Source: Deltaproteobacteria bacterium
GTDB taxonomy: Bacteria; Desulfobacterota; Binatia; UBA9968
Assembly (NCBI GenBank): GCA_005878685.1
Contig: VBLN01000034.1
Coordinates: 9,122-24,290, forward strand
DNA: 15,169 nucleotides
Direction of reading: 5' to 3'
The notes beneath the pieces were generated by a model. That model made no database searches. It was not told the origin of the DNA and worked only from the letters and a program-made list of their open reading frames with translations. Numbering within the stretch: the stretch's first letter is position 1; every line of letters begins with the position of its first letter. The position numbers and the translations under genes were made by a program. This document shows positions 1-6,649 of the stretch, piece by piece.

Positions 1-105
1 TCGCTCCGGAATGTCCTTTAAGGGAATGCAGCCTGAAATAAGAATAGTCAGGCAGACAATACAAAGGTAAATGTACTTCCGTCCCCCGCCTTGCTTTCTG
101 CCCAT
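1..105 (-). CDS. Lipoprotein, N-terminal part only (QseG-like position)
   Basis: This is a partial gene: it starts at the ATG at 105-103 and leaves the window at base 1 with 35 codons visible and no stop. The first ~25 residues form a lipoprotein signal peptide. A basic head (MGRKQGGGRK) is followed by a hydrophobic core (about residues 11-23) and a lipobox LISGC with the acceptor Cys at residue 26, then IPLKDIPER. A G-rich Shine-Dalgarno-like run (GGGAGGG) sits just before the ATG. The start lies 58 bases inside the 3' end of the kinase gene, so the two are probably translationally coupled. In enterobacteria a GlrK/QseE kinase gene is followed by the lipoprotein gene qseG (yfhG) and then the sigma54 activator glrR. 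The same order here suggests, as inference, a QseG-like partner. The mature domain is not visible, so no family can be named. Confidence 0.72.
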   Translation of the reverse strand, partial: MGRKQGGGRKYIYLCIVCLTILISGCIPLKDIPER

Positions 106-1445
106 ACCCTCCCACCATGAGATGTTATGATATGTTTTACAATAGCCAACCCCAAACCGGTCCCTTTGGTTCGGTAAGAGTCCACTCTACTCCCCTGTTG
201 ATATTTGTCAAAAATATTGGCGAGATTTTCGGTCGGTATACCGGGTCCCGTGTCAGTCACTGCGACCTCTACTCCTCCGTTGCTATGCCGTGCCGAGACG
301 ATGATCCGACCTCTCTCAGGCGTAAACTTGACAGCATTGCCGATCAGATTGCGCAGCGCCTGGAGCATTCTCTCACCGTCCAATTTTAGGGGAGGCAGCT
401 CCTCGATCTCCGCTTGCAGATTTATTCTTTTCGCCTCCACAAGAGGGCCGATCTCGGTCATAGCCTTTTGGATGAGGGGAGCCAGGCTTGCTCTGTCAAA
501 ATGATAGGTCATCATTCCCGCCTCCATTTTGGATAGGTCCAATAGGGAATTGACCAGATCGATCAAACGGCTACTCTCTTCAGCCAAAATCGTTAAGAGT
601 TTTTGTTGCTTCTCCGTAATCGGTCCCCCTAATCCCTCCAGCAGGAGGCCCGTTCCTTCCTTGATGGAGGCCAAGGGCGTGCGCAATTCGTGGGACATCG
701 AGGAGAAAAAATCGGACTTCATTTTGTCAAGATCTCTCAGTTTCTGACACATGAGATTAAAGGCGCCCGCCAACTCCGCTATTTCCGGCGGAGAGGAGAG
801 GTTCAAATCACCGCCAAAATTCCCCCTGGCGATTTCCCGGGTCTTATTCTTCAAAACTGCGATCGGATGAGTGATACTCCTGGTCATCAAAAGAGACACT
901 GCAACGATAAAAATAAGGGCCATCGCCGTTACAAGGATAGTCACTTGCCGCGCCTTCGCTCCAGTCTCATCAAGTCTCTTAACCTTGTTATACGTGCTTT
1001 GTTGGCCATAGACTCTCACCTTCTCCAATTCTGCCATGATCCCATCCTGAGCTTTGGCCTTATCCTGTTTGTATTGGGCTTCAGGATAGCTCTGATCAGC
1101 CCTTACATATTGCAGTTCCTTGTTGAATAGATCTTGATAGCTTTGATGGTACTCTTTGACCATTTTTAATAGAGGCGTAACTCGGGAGTCTGCAATGAAG
1201 TTTGCTTCCTCGAGATACTGCTCGAAATCGTTTTTAAACAACAGGAACTGATCGTAAAGAGTGTCATCATGCGTAATGAGGAATTTCCTTTCATAACGGA
1301 TCTCCTCGAGAAGGGTATCTGCAAGCTTCGCCTCGTAGTCCAAGATCCGGTTGTCGGTCTCCAGGACAGATCGGGTAATAGCGTTAAGTCGGCGCAGCTG
1401 ATCGATGGCATAGACGCTCGTCGCCAGAACCAGAATAAAGATCAA
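48..1445 (-). CDS. Membrane sensor histidine kinase, GlrK/QseE-like (HAMP-HisKA-HATPase)
   Basis: This is an inner-membrane sensor kinase of a two-component system. Numbering from the TTG at 1445, a hydrophobic segment at 2-14 precedes a ~150-residue helical periplasmic region (15-165). A second membrane segment lies at about 168-187, followed by a HAMP domain (188-240). HisKA carries the H-box SHELRTPLASIKEG with phospho-acceptor His252. The HATPase domain shows the N-box Asn370, the G1 box DTGPGIP (398-404) and the G2 box GTGLGLAIVK (428-437). The H-box context and following lipoprotein gene favour the GlrK/QseE subfamily. The start is uncertain. No ATG or GTG exists in frame upstream, yet the frame stays open past 1500 and encodes a basic stretch (SRRRDF) typical of the cytoplasmic head before TM1. 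TTG at 1445 truncates that head and has only a weak AGG upstream. A noncanonical start or an upstream frameshift is possible. The cognate regulator is not in the window. Confidence 0.9.
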   Translation of the reverse strand: MIFILVLATSVYAIDQLRRLNAITRSVLETDNRILDYEAKLADTLLEEIRYERKFLITHDDTLYDQFLLFKNDFEQYLEEANFIADSRVTPLLKMVKEYHQSYQDLFNKELQYVRADQSYPEAQYKQDKAKAQDGIMAELEKVRVYGQQSTYNKVKRLDETGAKARQVTILVTAMALIFIVAVSLLMTRSITHPIAVLKNKTREIARGNFGGDLNLSSPPEIAELAGAFNLMCQKLRDLDKMKSDFFSSMSHELRTPLASIKEGTGLLLEGLGGPITEKQQKLLTILAEESSRLIDLVNSLLDLSKMEAGMMTYHFDRASLAPLIQKAMTEIGPLVEAKRINLQAEIEELPPLKLDGERMLQALRNLIGNAVKFTPERGRIIVSARHSNGGVEVAVTDTGPGIPTENLANIFDKYQQGSRVDSYRTKGTGLGLAIVKHIITSHGGRVWAESKAGDGSTFTFVLSA

Positions 1446-1495
1446 AAAATCACGTCGCCTAGACGGGAAGCCGCCCGGCCAGGAAAAAGGTGTTT

Positions 1496-2551
1496 CTAGG
1501 GTTCCGGCAGACTCTCTTTCTCCGCTTCTGCTGCCAGGAGCTTTTGGCCGAATTGGTCGAGGCGCTTCTCCGCACCTTGAAAACTCGCCTGAGCATGGCC
1601 CAGATGCTTTCCTAAAACGTTGAACTCCTCCTTGAATCTGGAAAAGTCTCCCTGGAGCCGGATAAGACTCTGGAGGATCTCTTTTGCGTGCTCTTCGATC
1701 TTCATCCCTTTGAGTCCCAAGACGATCGCCTGCAGGTAGGCATAAAAGCTGTTGGGAGAGACCGGTATAACCTTTTTACTCAGTGCATACTGGCTCAGGC
1801 TCCGATCGCCTGTCGAGTCGTCCTTGATGATCGTCTCGTAGTAAACATTCTCGGCAGGAATGTACATGAGGGCAAAATCATAGGTCCCCTCGTCCGGCAA
1901 GATATATTTGCTGGCGATCGCGTCGATGTGCTTCTTCACATCAGCCACAAATTGCCTTTTGGCTCTCCCCTTTTCCTCATCCGTGGCCCCATCCAGCATC
2001 CGCCTGAAGTTCTCCAGAGGAAATTTAGAGTCGACCGGCACCATAGAGCCTCCGAGCTTAATGACGGCATCCACTTTGTCACCGCTTCTGAAGGCAAACT
2101 GAGTCGCAAAGTGATCCGCGGGGAAGATCTGAGCCAATAAGTCTCCGAGAAAAAACTCTCCCAGACCGCCTCTCAGTTTCGGAGAGCTGAGGATCTCCTG
2201 CAAGGAGGCGATGTCTTTGCCGACCTCGTAAATCTTTCGATTGGCCTCCTCCAAACCTCCCAAACTCTTCTGCACATTCCCGACGACCCGGGCCGCATTA
2301 TCGAGTCGCTCTCCTAGGGTCTGCTGGGTCTTTTGCAGGATCTCCGAGTTCTCCTTCAATCTCTCGTTGACTTGACTGATAAGCCGCGTGCTGCTGTCGA
2401 GTACCTGATTGACTTGTCCCCGGAGCTGGTCAATCTGCTGTTGAATCAACAAGAAGGACGGATCCTCCTTTTTCTCGCCGATGAGGATCTGCAAACGGCG
2501 CGAGAGAAGCCACCCAATAGTTGCAAAAAAAATAAAATTGACCGATTCCAC
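1496..2551 (-). CDS. rmuC: RmuC-family DNA recombination protein
   Basis: RmuC proteins are nuclease-fold-like proteins that limit recombination at inverted repeats in E. coli; the biochemical activity is poorly defined. The 351 residues show an N-terminal hydrophobic segment (about 4-16, membrane anchor). A coiled-coil region rich in Gln/Leu heptads follows (about 35-115). The conserved RmuC core spans about 118-300, with LSSPKLRGGLGEFFL, VPVDSKFPLENF, TYDFALMYIPAENVYYE and SPNSFYAYLQAI. A short helical tail ends the protein. It is shorter than the ~475-residue E. coli protein, mainly through a reduced N-terminal coiled coil. The start is GTG at 2551; an in-frame TAG lies only six codons upstream and there is no ATG, so GTG is the best choice. 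No clear Shine-Dalgarno is present, and the start is 15 bases after the stop of the upstream small gene, consistent with translational coupling in a leftward operon. Confidence 0.92.
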   Translation of the reverse strand: MESVNFIFFATIGWLLSRRLQILIGEKKEDPSFLLIQQQIDQLRGQVNQVLDSSTRLISQVNERLKENSEILQKTQQTLGERLDNAARVVGNVQKSLGGLEEANRKIYEVGKDIASLQEILSSPKLRGGLGEFFLGDLLAQIFPADHFATQFAFRSGDKVDAVIKLGGSMVPVDSKFPLENFRRMLDGATDEEKGRAKRQFVADVKKHIDAIASKYILPDEGTYDFALMYIPAENVYYETIIKDDSTGDRSLSQYALSKKVIPVSPNSFYAYLQAIVLGLKGMKIEEHAKEILQSLIRLQGDFSRFKEEFNVLGKHLGHAQASFQGAEKRLDQFGQKLLAAEAEKESLPEP

Positions 2552-2566
2552 AATGTGTCGCCGGAG

Positions 2567-2779
2567 CTACAGGAGTCGCAGGGCGTATTCTAGGATCTCA
2601 CTGAGTTTGCGGATCTGAGTGGCCCTTATCGATTTTTCTTCGGGCGGGGAGGAAAAATAGTGATCCAGACTCCTTTTGAGATTCCATTCCAGAAGCCCAA
2701 CGCACTGCTCCATGCTCGCCTTTTCCGAACGACGGCGCCGTGCCTGGTGCAGCTCCTTAAAATGGATCACCTGACCCAT
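2567..2779 (-). CDS. Small hypothetical protein (70 aa)
   Basis: I do not recognise this family. The product begins MGQVIHFKELHQARRRR, a short hydrophobic/amphipathic start followed by a run of four arginines. It is then predicted to be almost entirely helical (EQCVGLLEWNLKRSLDHYF and TQIRKLSEILEYALRLL). It has no signal peptide, membrane segment or cysteine pair. The ATG at 2779 lies 13 bases after the stop of the agmatine deiminase, and the stop lies 15 bases before the rmuC start. It therefore sits neatly inside the leftward operon, which is the main evidence that it is a real gene. No convincing Shine-Dalgarno is seen. A role with RmuC or as a nucleic-acid-binding helix is only a guess. 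Confidence 0.65.
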   Translation of the reverse strand: MGQVIHFKELHQARRRRSEKASMEQCVGLLEWNLKRSLDHYFSSPPEEKSIRATQIRKLSEILEYALRLL

Positions 2780-2792
2780 ACAGAAAAGTAGC

Positions 2793-3849
2793 TTATGGAG
2801 GAGTAAACCCTGTTGTCAAGGGGCGAGGCTGCTGCTGCGTCACGCAATGAATGGCGCCAAGCCCTATCACTACTGAAGCCGACGGGACGCCGACCACCTT
2901 GCGGTCGGGAAAAAGCTCCCCAAGGATCCCTAAGGCTGCCCGATCGTTGGGATGATCAAAGGTTGGAACAAGAACCACCTGATTTGCGATATAGAAATTG
3001 GCGTAGCTGGCCGGAAGTCTGCTTCCTTGGTGAACGAACGGTCCGGGACAAGGCAATGGCACGACAAAAAGTTTTTTTCCATCTTGGTCCCTCGCGGCCG
3101 TAAGGCGCTCAAAATTTTTCCTGAGAGCAACATAGTTCTCATCTTTAGAGTCCTGCTCGAGAATACATACAACTGTCTCTGGGTTGACGAACCGAGCAAT
3201 ATCGTCAATATGTCCATCGGTGTCATCGCCCACGATGCCCTCCCCTAGCCAGATGATCTGCTCGACACCCAAATAGTTCCTTAGAATCTGTTCGATCTCG
3301 CTTCGTCCCAAGTGGGGGTTGCGATTCGGGTTCAGAAGACATTGCTCGGTTGTGGACCCCAACATCAAAAACCGGCACCCCAAGACGCCTGGCGATCGAC
3401 CTGGCAACTGAGTCATCCTGAAGGTAGGACTCATACTTTCGCCCCCAACCATTGAATACCCAATCATTGAGAGCAAGGCCCGCTTGATCCCCTTCTCTCG
3501 TGATGAAAGTCGGACCGTAGTCGCGAATCCAGACATCCACAGTCGGAATCCGCCAAATCGACACTTGCTCCATCGCGGTCCCGACACGCCTGAGCCGTTC
3601 CTCGGCCTCTGCCTGAGTTCGTTCATCATTGACAAGCAGGCAAACTTTTTCCACCGGCGCCAGCGTCCGGATCATTTCGATCCAGGCCTGTTTGACGATC
3701 TCTAACTCGTCAGGCCAAGTCTCTCGATTATGGGGCCACGCAAGCCACGTAGCCTCATGGGGTTCCCATTCCGCCGGCATACGATAACCCAGCTGGCCCG
3801 GCGGGGTGCCCTCCCGAGCGGAATCATTCTTTGACTGAGAGGTTTTCAA
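2793..3849 (-). pseudogene. aguA: Agmatine deiminase, broken by internal deletion and frameshift
   Basis: Agmatine deiminase (PAD/GME superfamily) hydrolyses agmatine to N-carbamoylputrescine and ammonia. Two frames together give a nearly complete protein. From the TTG at 3849 to about 3358, residues 1-164 include GYRMPAEWEPHEATWLAWPH, IPTVDVWIRDYGPTF and LGVPVFDVG. From about 3356 to 2793, ~187 residues in the other frame include TTEQCLLNPNRNPHL, DDTDGHIDDIARFV (catalytic His/Asp), LPASYANFYIAN and the C-terminal GLGAIHCVTQQQP with the catalytic Cys. Family members have a segment of about 16-17 residues between these halves, containing the conserved EGGS (VLEGGSIDVNG-type) motif. It is absent in every frame here, so this is more than a one-base slip. 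It follows the amidase gene with a 26-base overlap if TTG is used; ATG at the GYRM Met is an alternative start. Either the gene is decaying or the assembly lost ~50 bases. Confidence 0.85.
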
Positions 3850-4765
3850 GAGAGGATACTGCGGCAGATTTTACCGGTGAGCCTTCATCCAAAAAGCGCG
3901 CGCTGAGCGCACTGTAGGCATCGATACGCCGATCCCGCAGAAACGGCCAGCTCTCCCGAGCTTGAGCGATCTTCCCAAGATCACACCGAGCTATCAGGAT
4001 CTCTTCGCGGTCGGTTCCTGCGTGAGCAATGATCTCCCCAAACGGATTGGCAACGAAGGAATTTCCCCAAAACGTGAGCTTTCTCTCACGCCCCACGCGA
4101 TTTGCAACCGCGACATACACGCCGTTAGCCACTGCGTGCCCCCGTTGGACAAGCTCCCAGGCGCTCTGCTGCGCCTTTGCAACATTGACAGGCTCATTGG
4201 AAAGCCATCCGATCGCCGTAGGATAAAAAAGGATCTCAGCGCCTGAAAGGGAGGTCAACCGCGCAGCCTCGGGAAACCACTGGTCCCAGCAGATAAGCAC
4301 GCCGATCCTTGCCACTTCCACATCGAAGCTCAGAAAACCCAGGTCTCCAGGGGTGAAGTAGAACTTCTCGTAATAACAGGGATCGTCGGGAATATGCATC
4401 TTGCGATATTTTCCCAAGATCGATCCATCCGCGCCAATGATCACCGCGGTGTTGTGATAGATTCCCGCCGAACGCCTTTCAAAAATCGAGCTGATGATCG
4501 CAATCTTCTTCTTTTTTGCGAACCGACTCAGAGTTTCCGTAGTCGGTCCCGGGATCGCCTCCGCCAGTTTAAATTTTTCGGTATCCTCGCTCTGCGGAAA
4601 GTAGCGCGAGCGAAAAAGCTCCTGAAGGCAAACGATTTGGGCGCCTTTTTTCGCTGCCGCGCTGATCCCCGTCACAGCCTTATCCAGATTGGCTTTAGCA
4701 TCCTCGGTCGCACTCATCTGGATGAGGCCGAGGGTTACCCGTCTTTGGCTTTTCCTTTGGGACAT
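3824..4765 (-). CDS. aguB: N-carbamoylputrescine amidase
   Basis: This is a nitrilase-superfamily amidohydrolase that converts N-carbamoylputrescine to putrescine, CO2 and ammonia, the second step of the agmatine route to polyamines. The 313-residue length is slightly above the usual ~290-300. The catalytic triad is visible: Glu49 in CLQELF, Lys122 in GKYRKMHIPDDP, and Cys159 in GVLICWDQWFPEAARL. That last motif, with DQWFPEAAR, is typical of the N-carbamoylputrescine amidase branch rather than generic omega-amidases. The region YYEKFYFTPGD after the lysine is also family-like. The start is ATG at 4765, with only a weak purine stretch (GGGGAAGAAG) upstream. The gene lies 48 bases downstream of the dienelactone hydrolase gene and overlaps the deiminase start, forming an aguB-aguA pair. 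With the neighbour broken, the amidase would lack its local substrate supply unless another deiminase exists. Confidence 0.93.
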   Translation of the reverse strand: MSQRKSQRRVTLGLIQMSATEDAKANLDKAVTGISAAAKKGAQIVCLQELFRSRYFPQSEDTEKFKLAEAIPGPTTETLSRFAKKKKIAIISSIFERRSAGIYHNTAVIIGADGSILGKYRKMHIPDDPCYYEKFYFTPGDLGFLSFDVEVARIGVLICWDQWFPEAARLTSLSGAEILFYPTAIGWLSNEPVNVAKAQQSAWELVQRGHAVANGVYVAVANRVGRERKLTFWGNSFVANPFGEIIAHAGTDREEILIARCDLGKIAQARESWPFLRDRRIDAYSALSARFLDEGSPVKSAAVSSLENLSVKE

Positions 4766-4813
4766 CTTACTGACTCGCTTCTTCCCCGGTCTCGAACTTC
4801 ACCGCCAACGCGG

Positions 4814-5533
4814 CTACTTCAGATGTTGAGCAAAGAAGGACTTGAAATTCTCCCACGCATCCTTGGCCGAATCCGCGTGGTAGCTTTGCCGCTCATTACA
4901 GAAGAATCCATGCCCTGCTTCCGGGTAGACCTTATGCGTAAAATTCTTCTTGGCGTCCGTAAGCGCCTTAACAATTTTTTCCACATGCTCCTGAGGAATG
5001 AGGGGGTCTTTGGCGCCGAAAAAGAGCGTGATGGGACACTGGATTTCTTTGGTGCGATCCAGAGGGCTCGGATTCCCCATTGGAATGCCTCCTCCGTAGA
5101 AGCAGACCGCCGCTTTAACATCCTTATTATGGTGGGCAGCCGAGAGATACGTGTACCGTCCACCCATGCAGAAACCGGTAATACCAATGGATCCTGCCTT
5201 GACATAATTTTGCGACTTGAGATGGGAGATGGCTGCGCCCACGTCGCCCATGACCTTGGGATCCTGCAGGCGATTCATGATACCCATTGCCTTCTGAAGC
5301 TCTGAATAAGGAACGACTCGCTCGGACTCGCGGTGATAAAGGTCCGGCGCAATCGCCACATATCCCTCGCGCGCGATCCTCTCCGTGACGTCTTTGATAT
5401 GGCTGTTAAGACCGAAAGCCTCCATCAAGACGACGATGGCTGGTCGCGCGCCCCCATCCTTTGGCCTGGCCTCGTAGGTCTCCATTTTTCCGTCGGGTGT
5501 GTTGAGTTGAAGCGTTGAGGTCGTAATGTCCAT
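4814..5533 (-). CDS. Dienelactone hydrolase family protein
   Basis: This is a 239-residue alpha/beta-hydrolase of the dienelactone hydrolase family (carboxymethylenebutenolidase-like). It is cytoplasmic, with no signal peptide. The expected Cys-Asp-His triad is present: Cys122 in the nucleophile elbow GFCMGGRY, Asp176 in FFGAKDPLIP and His208 in YPEAGHGFFC. The N-terminal strand pair (IVVLMEAFGLNSHIKDV, about 34-50) and APDLYHR (62-68) are also characteristic. The start is ATG at 5533, preceded by a perfect AGGAGG with 6-base spacing, the strongest ribosome binding site on this strand. No chlorocatechol or other aromatic-degradation genes lie nearby, so the physiological substrate is unknown. 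Many such genes are general esterases. The upstream 125-bp AT-rich gap contains a TTGACA but no matching -10, so it may be cotranscribed with the permease gene. Confidence 0.9.
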   Translation of the reverse strand: MDITTSTLQLNTPDGKMETYEARPKDGGARPAIVVLMEAFGLNSHIKDVTERIAREGYVAIAPDLYHRESERVVPYSELQKAMGIMNRLQDPKVMGDVGAAISHLKSQNYVKAGSIGITGFCMGGRYTYLSAAHHNKDVKAAVCFYGGGIPMGNPSPLDRTKEIQCPITLFFGAKDPLIPQEHVEKIVKALTDAKKNFTHKVYPEAGHGFFCNERQSYHADSAKDAWENFKSFFAQHLK

Positions 5534-5539
5534 AACTCG

Positions 5540-5545
5540 CCTCCT
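5540..5545 (-). promoter_or_regulatory. Ribosome binding site of the dienelactone hydrolase gene
   Basis: On the minus strand this is AGGAGG, six bases upstream of the ATG at 5533. It is a full anti-Shine-Dalgarno match, and it settles the start of the dienelactone hydrolase gene. Most other genes of the leftward run have weak or no visible ribosome binding sites. Confidence 0.85.
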
Positions 5546-5561
5546 GCTGGAAATTTTTTGT

Positions 5562-5574
5562 CAATTGAAAATTG
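5562..5574. repeat. Short AT-rich inverted repeat in the permease-hydrolase gap
   Basis: CAATT-GAA-AATTG is a 5-bp inverted repeat. It overlaps a minus-strand TTGACA (5564-5559) in the 125-bp gap 5534-5658. No -10 hexamer sits at the right distance, and the dyad is short, so an operator role is only possible. The rest of the gap shows no gene and no strong terminator hairpin. Confidence 0.3.
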
Positions 5575-5658
5575 TTTCTTGTCTATCAGATTTTTTTTGA
5601 AGGGTCTACCCCTCTTCGCTCGAGAAAGAAGCCATCAGCTCTCATCTTGAACCACAAG

Positions 5659-6519
5659 CTAGCGGACGGCGATGACGATAACCCCCGCGACCATCAAGAG
5701 GGCACCAAGAACGACCCTCAGAGTAACTGTCTCCACCTCTCTCAGGAAGAGGGCGCTAAAGACCACCGTAAAGAGCGGCGTGGTGTTGAGGAGCGGCACC
5801 ATGGCGGAGACCTCGCCACCGTTTAGAGCGGCGAAATTTAGGATCTGCGCGCTAGCCGAGACCAAAGCGGCGCTGCCAAAAAATGGCAGGCTCTCTCGGC
5901 GCTGTCTTGCGAGACGGATCTTTCCGGTCACGACTAAAAACAGTGAAAAAATCACCAGAGATGTGGAGGCGCTGATGGCCGCACCCGCATACGGATCAGG
6001 GAGAATGAGCAGTCCGCTCTTGCGTAAGTTTTGAGACACGGCTCCGCAAAAGGCCGCTCCCAATGGAAAAAAAAAGTCGAACACTTTCCACCGAGCTTCT
6101 CCGCTACGGCGCCACAGGACCAGCCAGACGCTTGCCATAATCAGCGTGGCTCCCCAGTAGACAAACGAGTTCGGACGCTCGTGGAGAAATAGGATAGCGA
6201 GGGAGACTGAAAGCAGAGGTTCGGCCCCCCGCAAAGGACCGGCGCGAGAAACTCCAATGCGGGTGATGCCGATGTAGTACAGTATGCGGGCCAGGAGAGG
6301 TTGAAGGCATCCGCTCAGCAGGAAGTAAATTGTGGCTGGCGACCAGAGCCGATCAAGCGGGAAATAGACGAATAGGTAGATCCAAAGCAAAAGGGCCGCA
6401 AAAGCATAGCTCAGGAATGCGGCCGCGATAACGTTGGAAGTGCGCGCTCCGATGCGGACCAAGACGGCATCGCCCGCCCAACCCATCGCTGAGAGTACCG
6501 CGATGACCTCAGGCCACAT
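5659..6519 (-). CDS. EamA-family (DMT superfamily) permease
   Basis: This 286-residue inner-membrane protein is almost wholly hydrophobic, with about ten predicted membrane helices in two EamA repeats (about residues 1-133 and 145-285). The first repeat includes MGWAGDAVLVRIGAR and ends in FLHERPNSFVYWGATLIMASVWLVLW. The second repeat mirrors it, ending FLREVETVTLRVVLGALLMVAGVIVIA, with the family-typical Glu in LFLxE near the start of the last hairpin. DMT members export or import metabolites such as amino acids, nucleotides or amines; the substrate cannot be read from sequence. It is the first gene of the leftward run. The start is ATG at 6519, fitting a full N-terminal half-helix; there is no clear Shine-Dalgarno. 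Position upstream of the putrescine genes would allow an amine-transport role, but that is speculative. Confidence 0.88.
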   Translation of the reverse strand: MWPEVIAVLSAMGWAGDAVLVRIGARTSNVIAAAFLSYAFAALLLWIYLFVYFPLDRLWSPATIYFLLSGCLQPLLARILYYIGITRIGVSRAGPLRGAEPLLSVSLAILFLHERPNSFVYWGATLIMASVWLVLWRRSGEARWKVFDFFFPLGAAFCGAVSQNLRKSGLLILPDPYAGAAISASTSLVIFSLFLVVTGKIRLARQRRESLPFFGSAALVSASAQILNFAALNGGEVSAMVPLLNTTPLFTVVFSALFLREVETVTLRVVLGALLMVAGVIVIAVR

Positions 6520-6537
6520 GGAATTTCGTTGACTTCA

Positions 6538-6557
6538 CAGTGTTCTCGCCGACACTG
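6538..6557. promoter_or_regulatory. Dyad in the permease-mazG divergent spacer (candidate operator)
   Basis: CAGTGT and ACACTG form a perfect 6-bp inverted repeat around an 8-base centre (TCTCGCCG). CTT and AAG flank it and extend the symmetry with a small bulge. It lies between the divergent genes, 19 bases from the permease ATG, and overlaps a rightward TTGACT (6529-6534). This is the sort of place a repressor site or 5'-UTR hairpin is found. There is no U-run, so it is not a terminator. The regulator is unknown. Confidence 0.4.
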
Positions 6558-6576
6558 AAGAAGAGCGCGGAAGCTG

Positions 6577-6605
6577 ACACTAGCCCGGCCCAGAGCAGCT
6601 TACAA
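6577..6605 (-). promoter_or_regulatory. Weak candidate promoter for the leftward run
   Basis: On the minus strand TTGTAA (6605-6600) is followed after exactly 17 bases by TAGTGT (6582-6577). Matches to the sigma70 consensus are 4/6 and 3/6. Transcription would begin near 6570, about 50 bases before the permease ATG, and would place the 6538-6557 dyad in the leader. A hexamer inverted repeat AAGCTG/CAGCTT (6571-6576, 6596-6601) overlaps it. Confidence 0.3.
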
Positions 6606-6649
6606 GCTTCGAGCCTGGACAACATCAGGACCATGGCTTAAGATCGGGC

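Noticed and set aside
690..1130. A 146-codon plus-strand open frame opposite the kinase
   Set aside because: No family features; it mirrors the kinase HAMP and sensor region and has no ribosome binding site.
2793..3635. Reading the 280-codon downstream deiminase frame as an independent protein starting near 3635
   Set aside because: Its first ~90 residues are out-of-frame translation of the deiminase N-terminal half; the family match begins only at STTEQCLLNPNRN. It is one half of a broken gene.
4394..5305. A 303-codon open frame on the plus strand, antisense to the amidase and dienelactone hydrolase genes
   Set aside because: Its translation has no recognisable motif and is rich in Arg/Leu/Ser as expected of a reverse-strand shadow. 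Both genes beneath it have complete catalytic motifs.
5534..5658. A strong promoter for the dienelactone hydrolase gene based on TTGACA at 5564-5559
   Set aside because: No -10-like hexamer lies 16-18 bases downstream; that position is occupied by the Shine-Dalgarno region.
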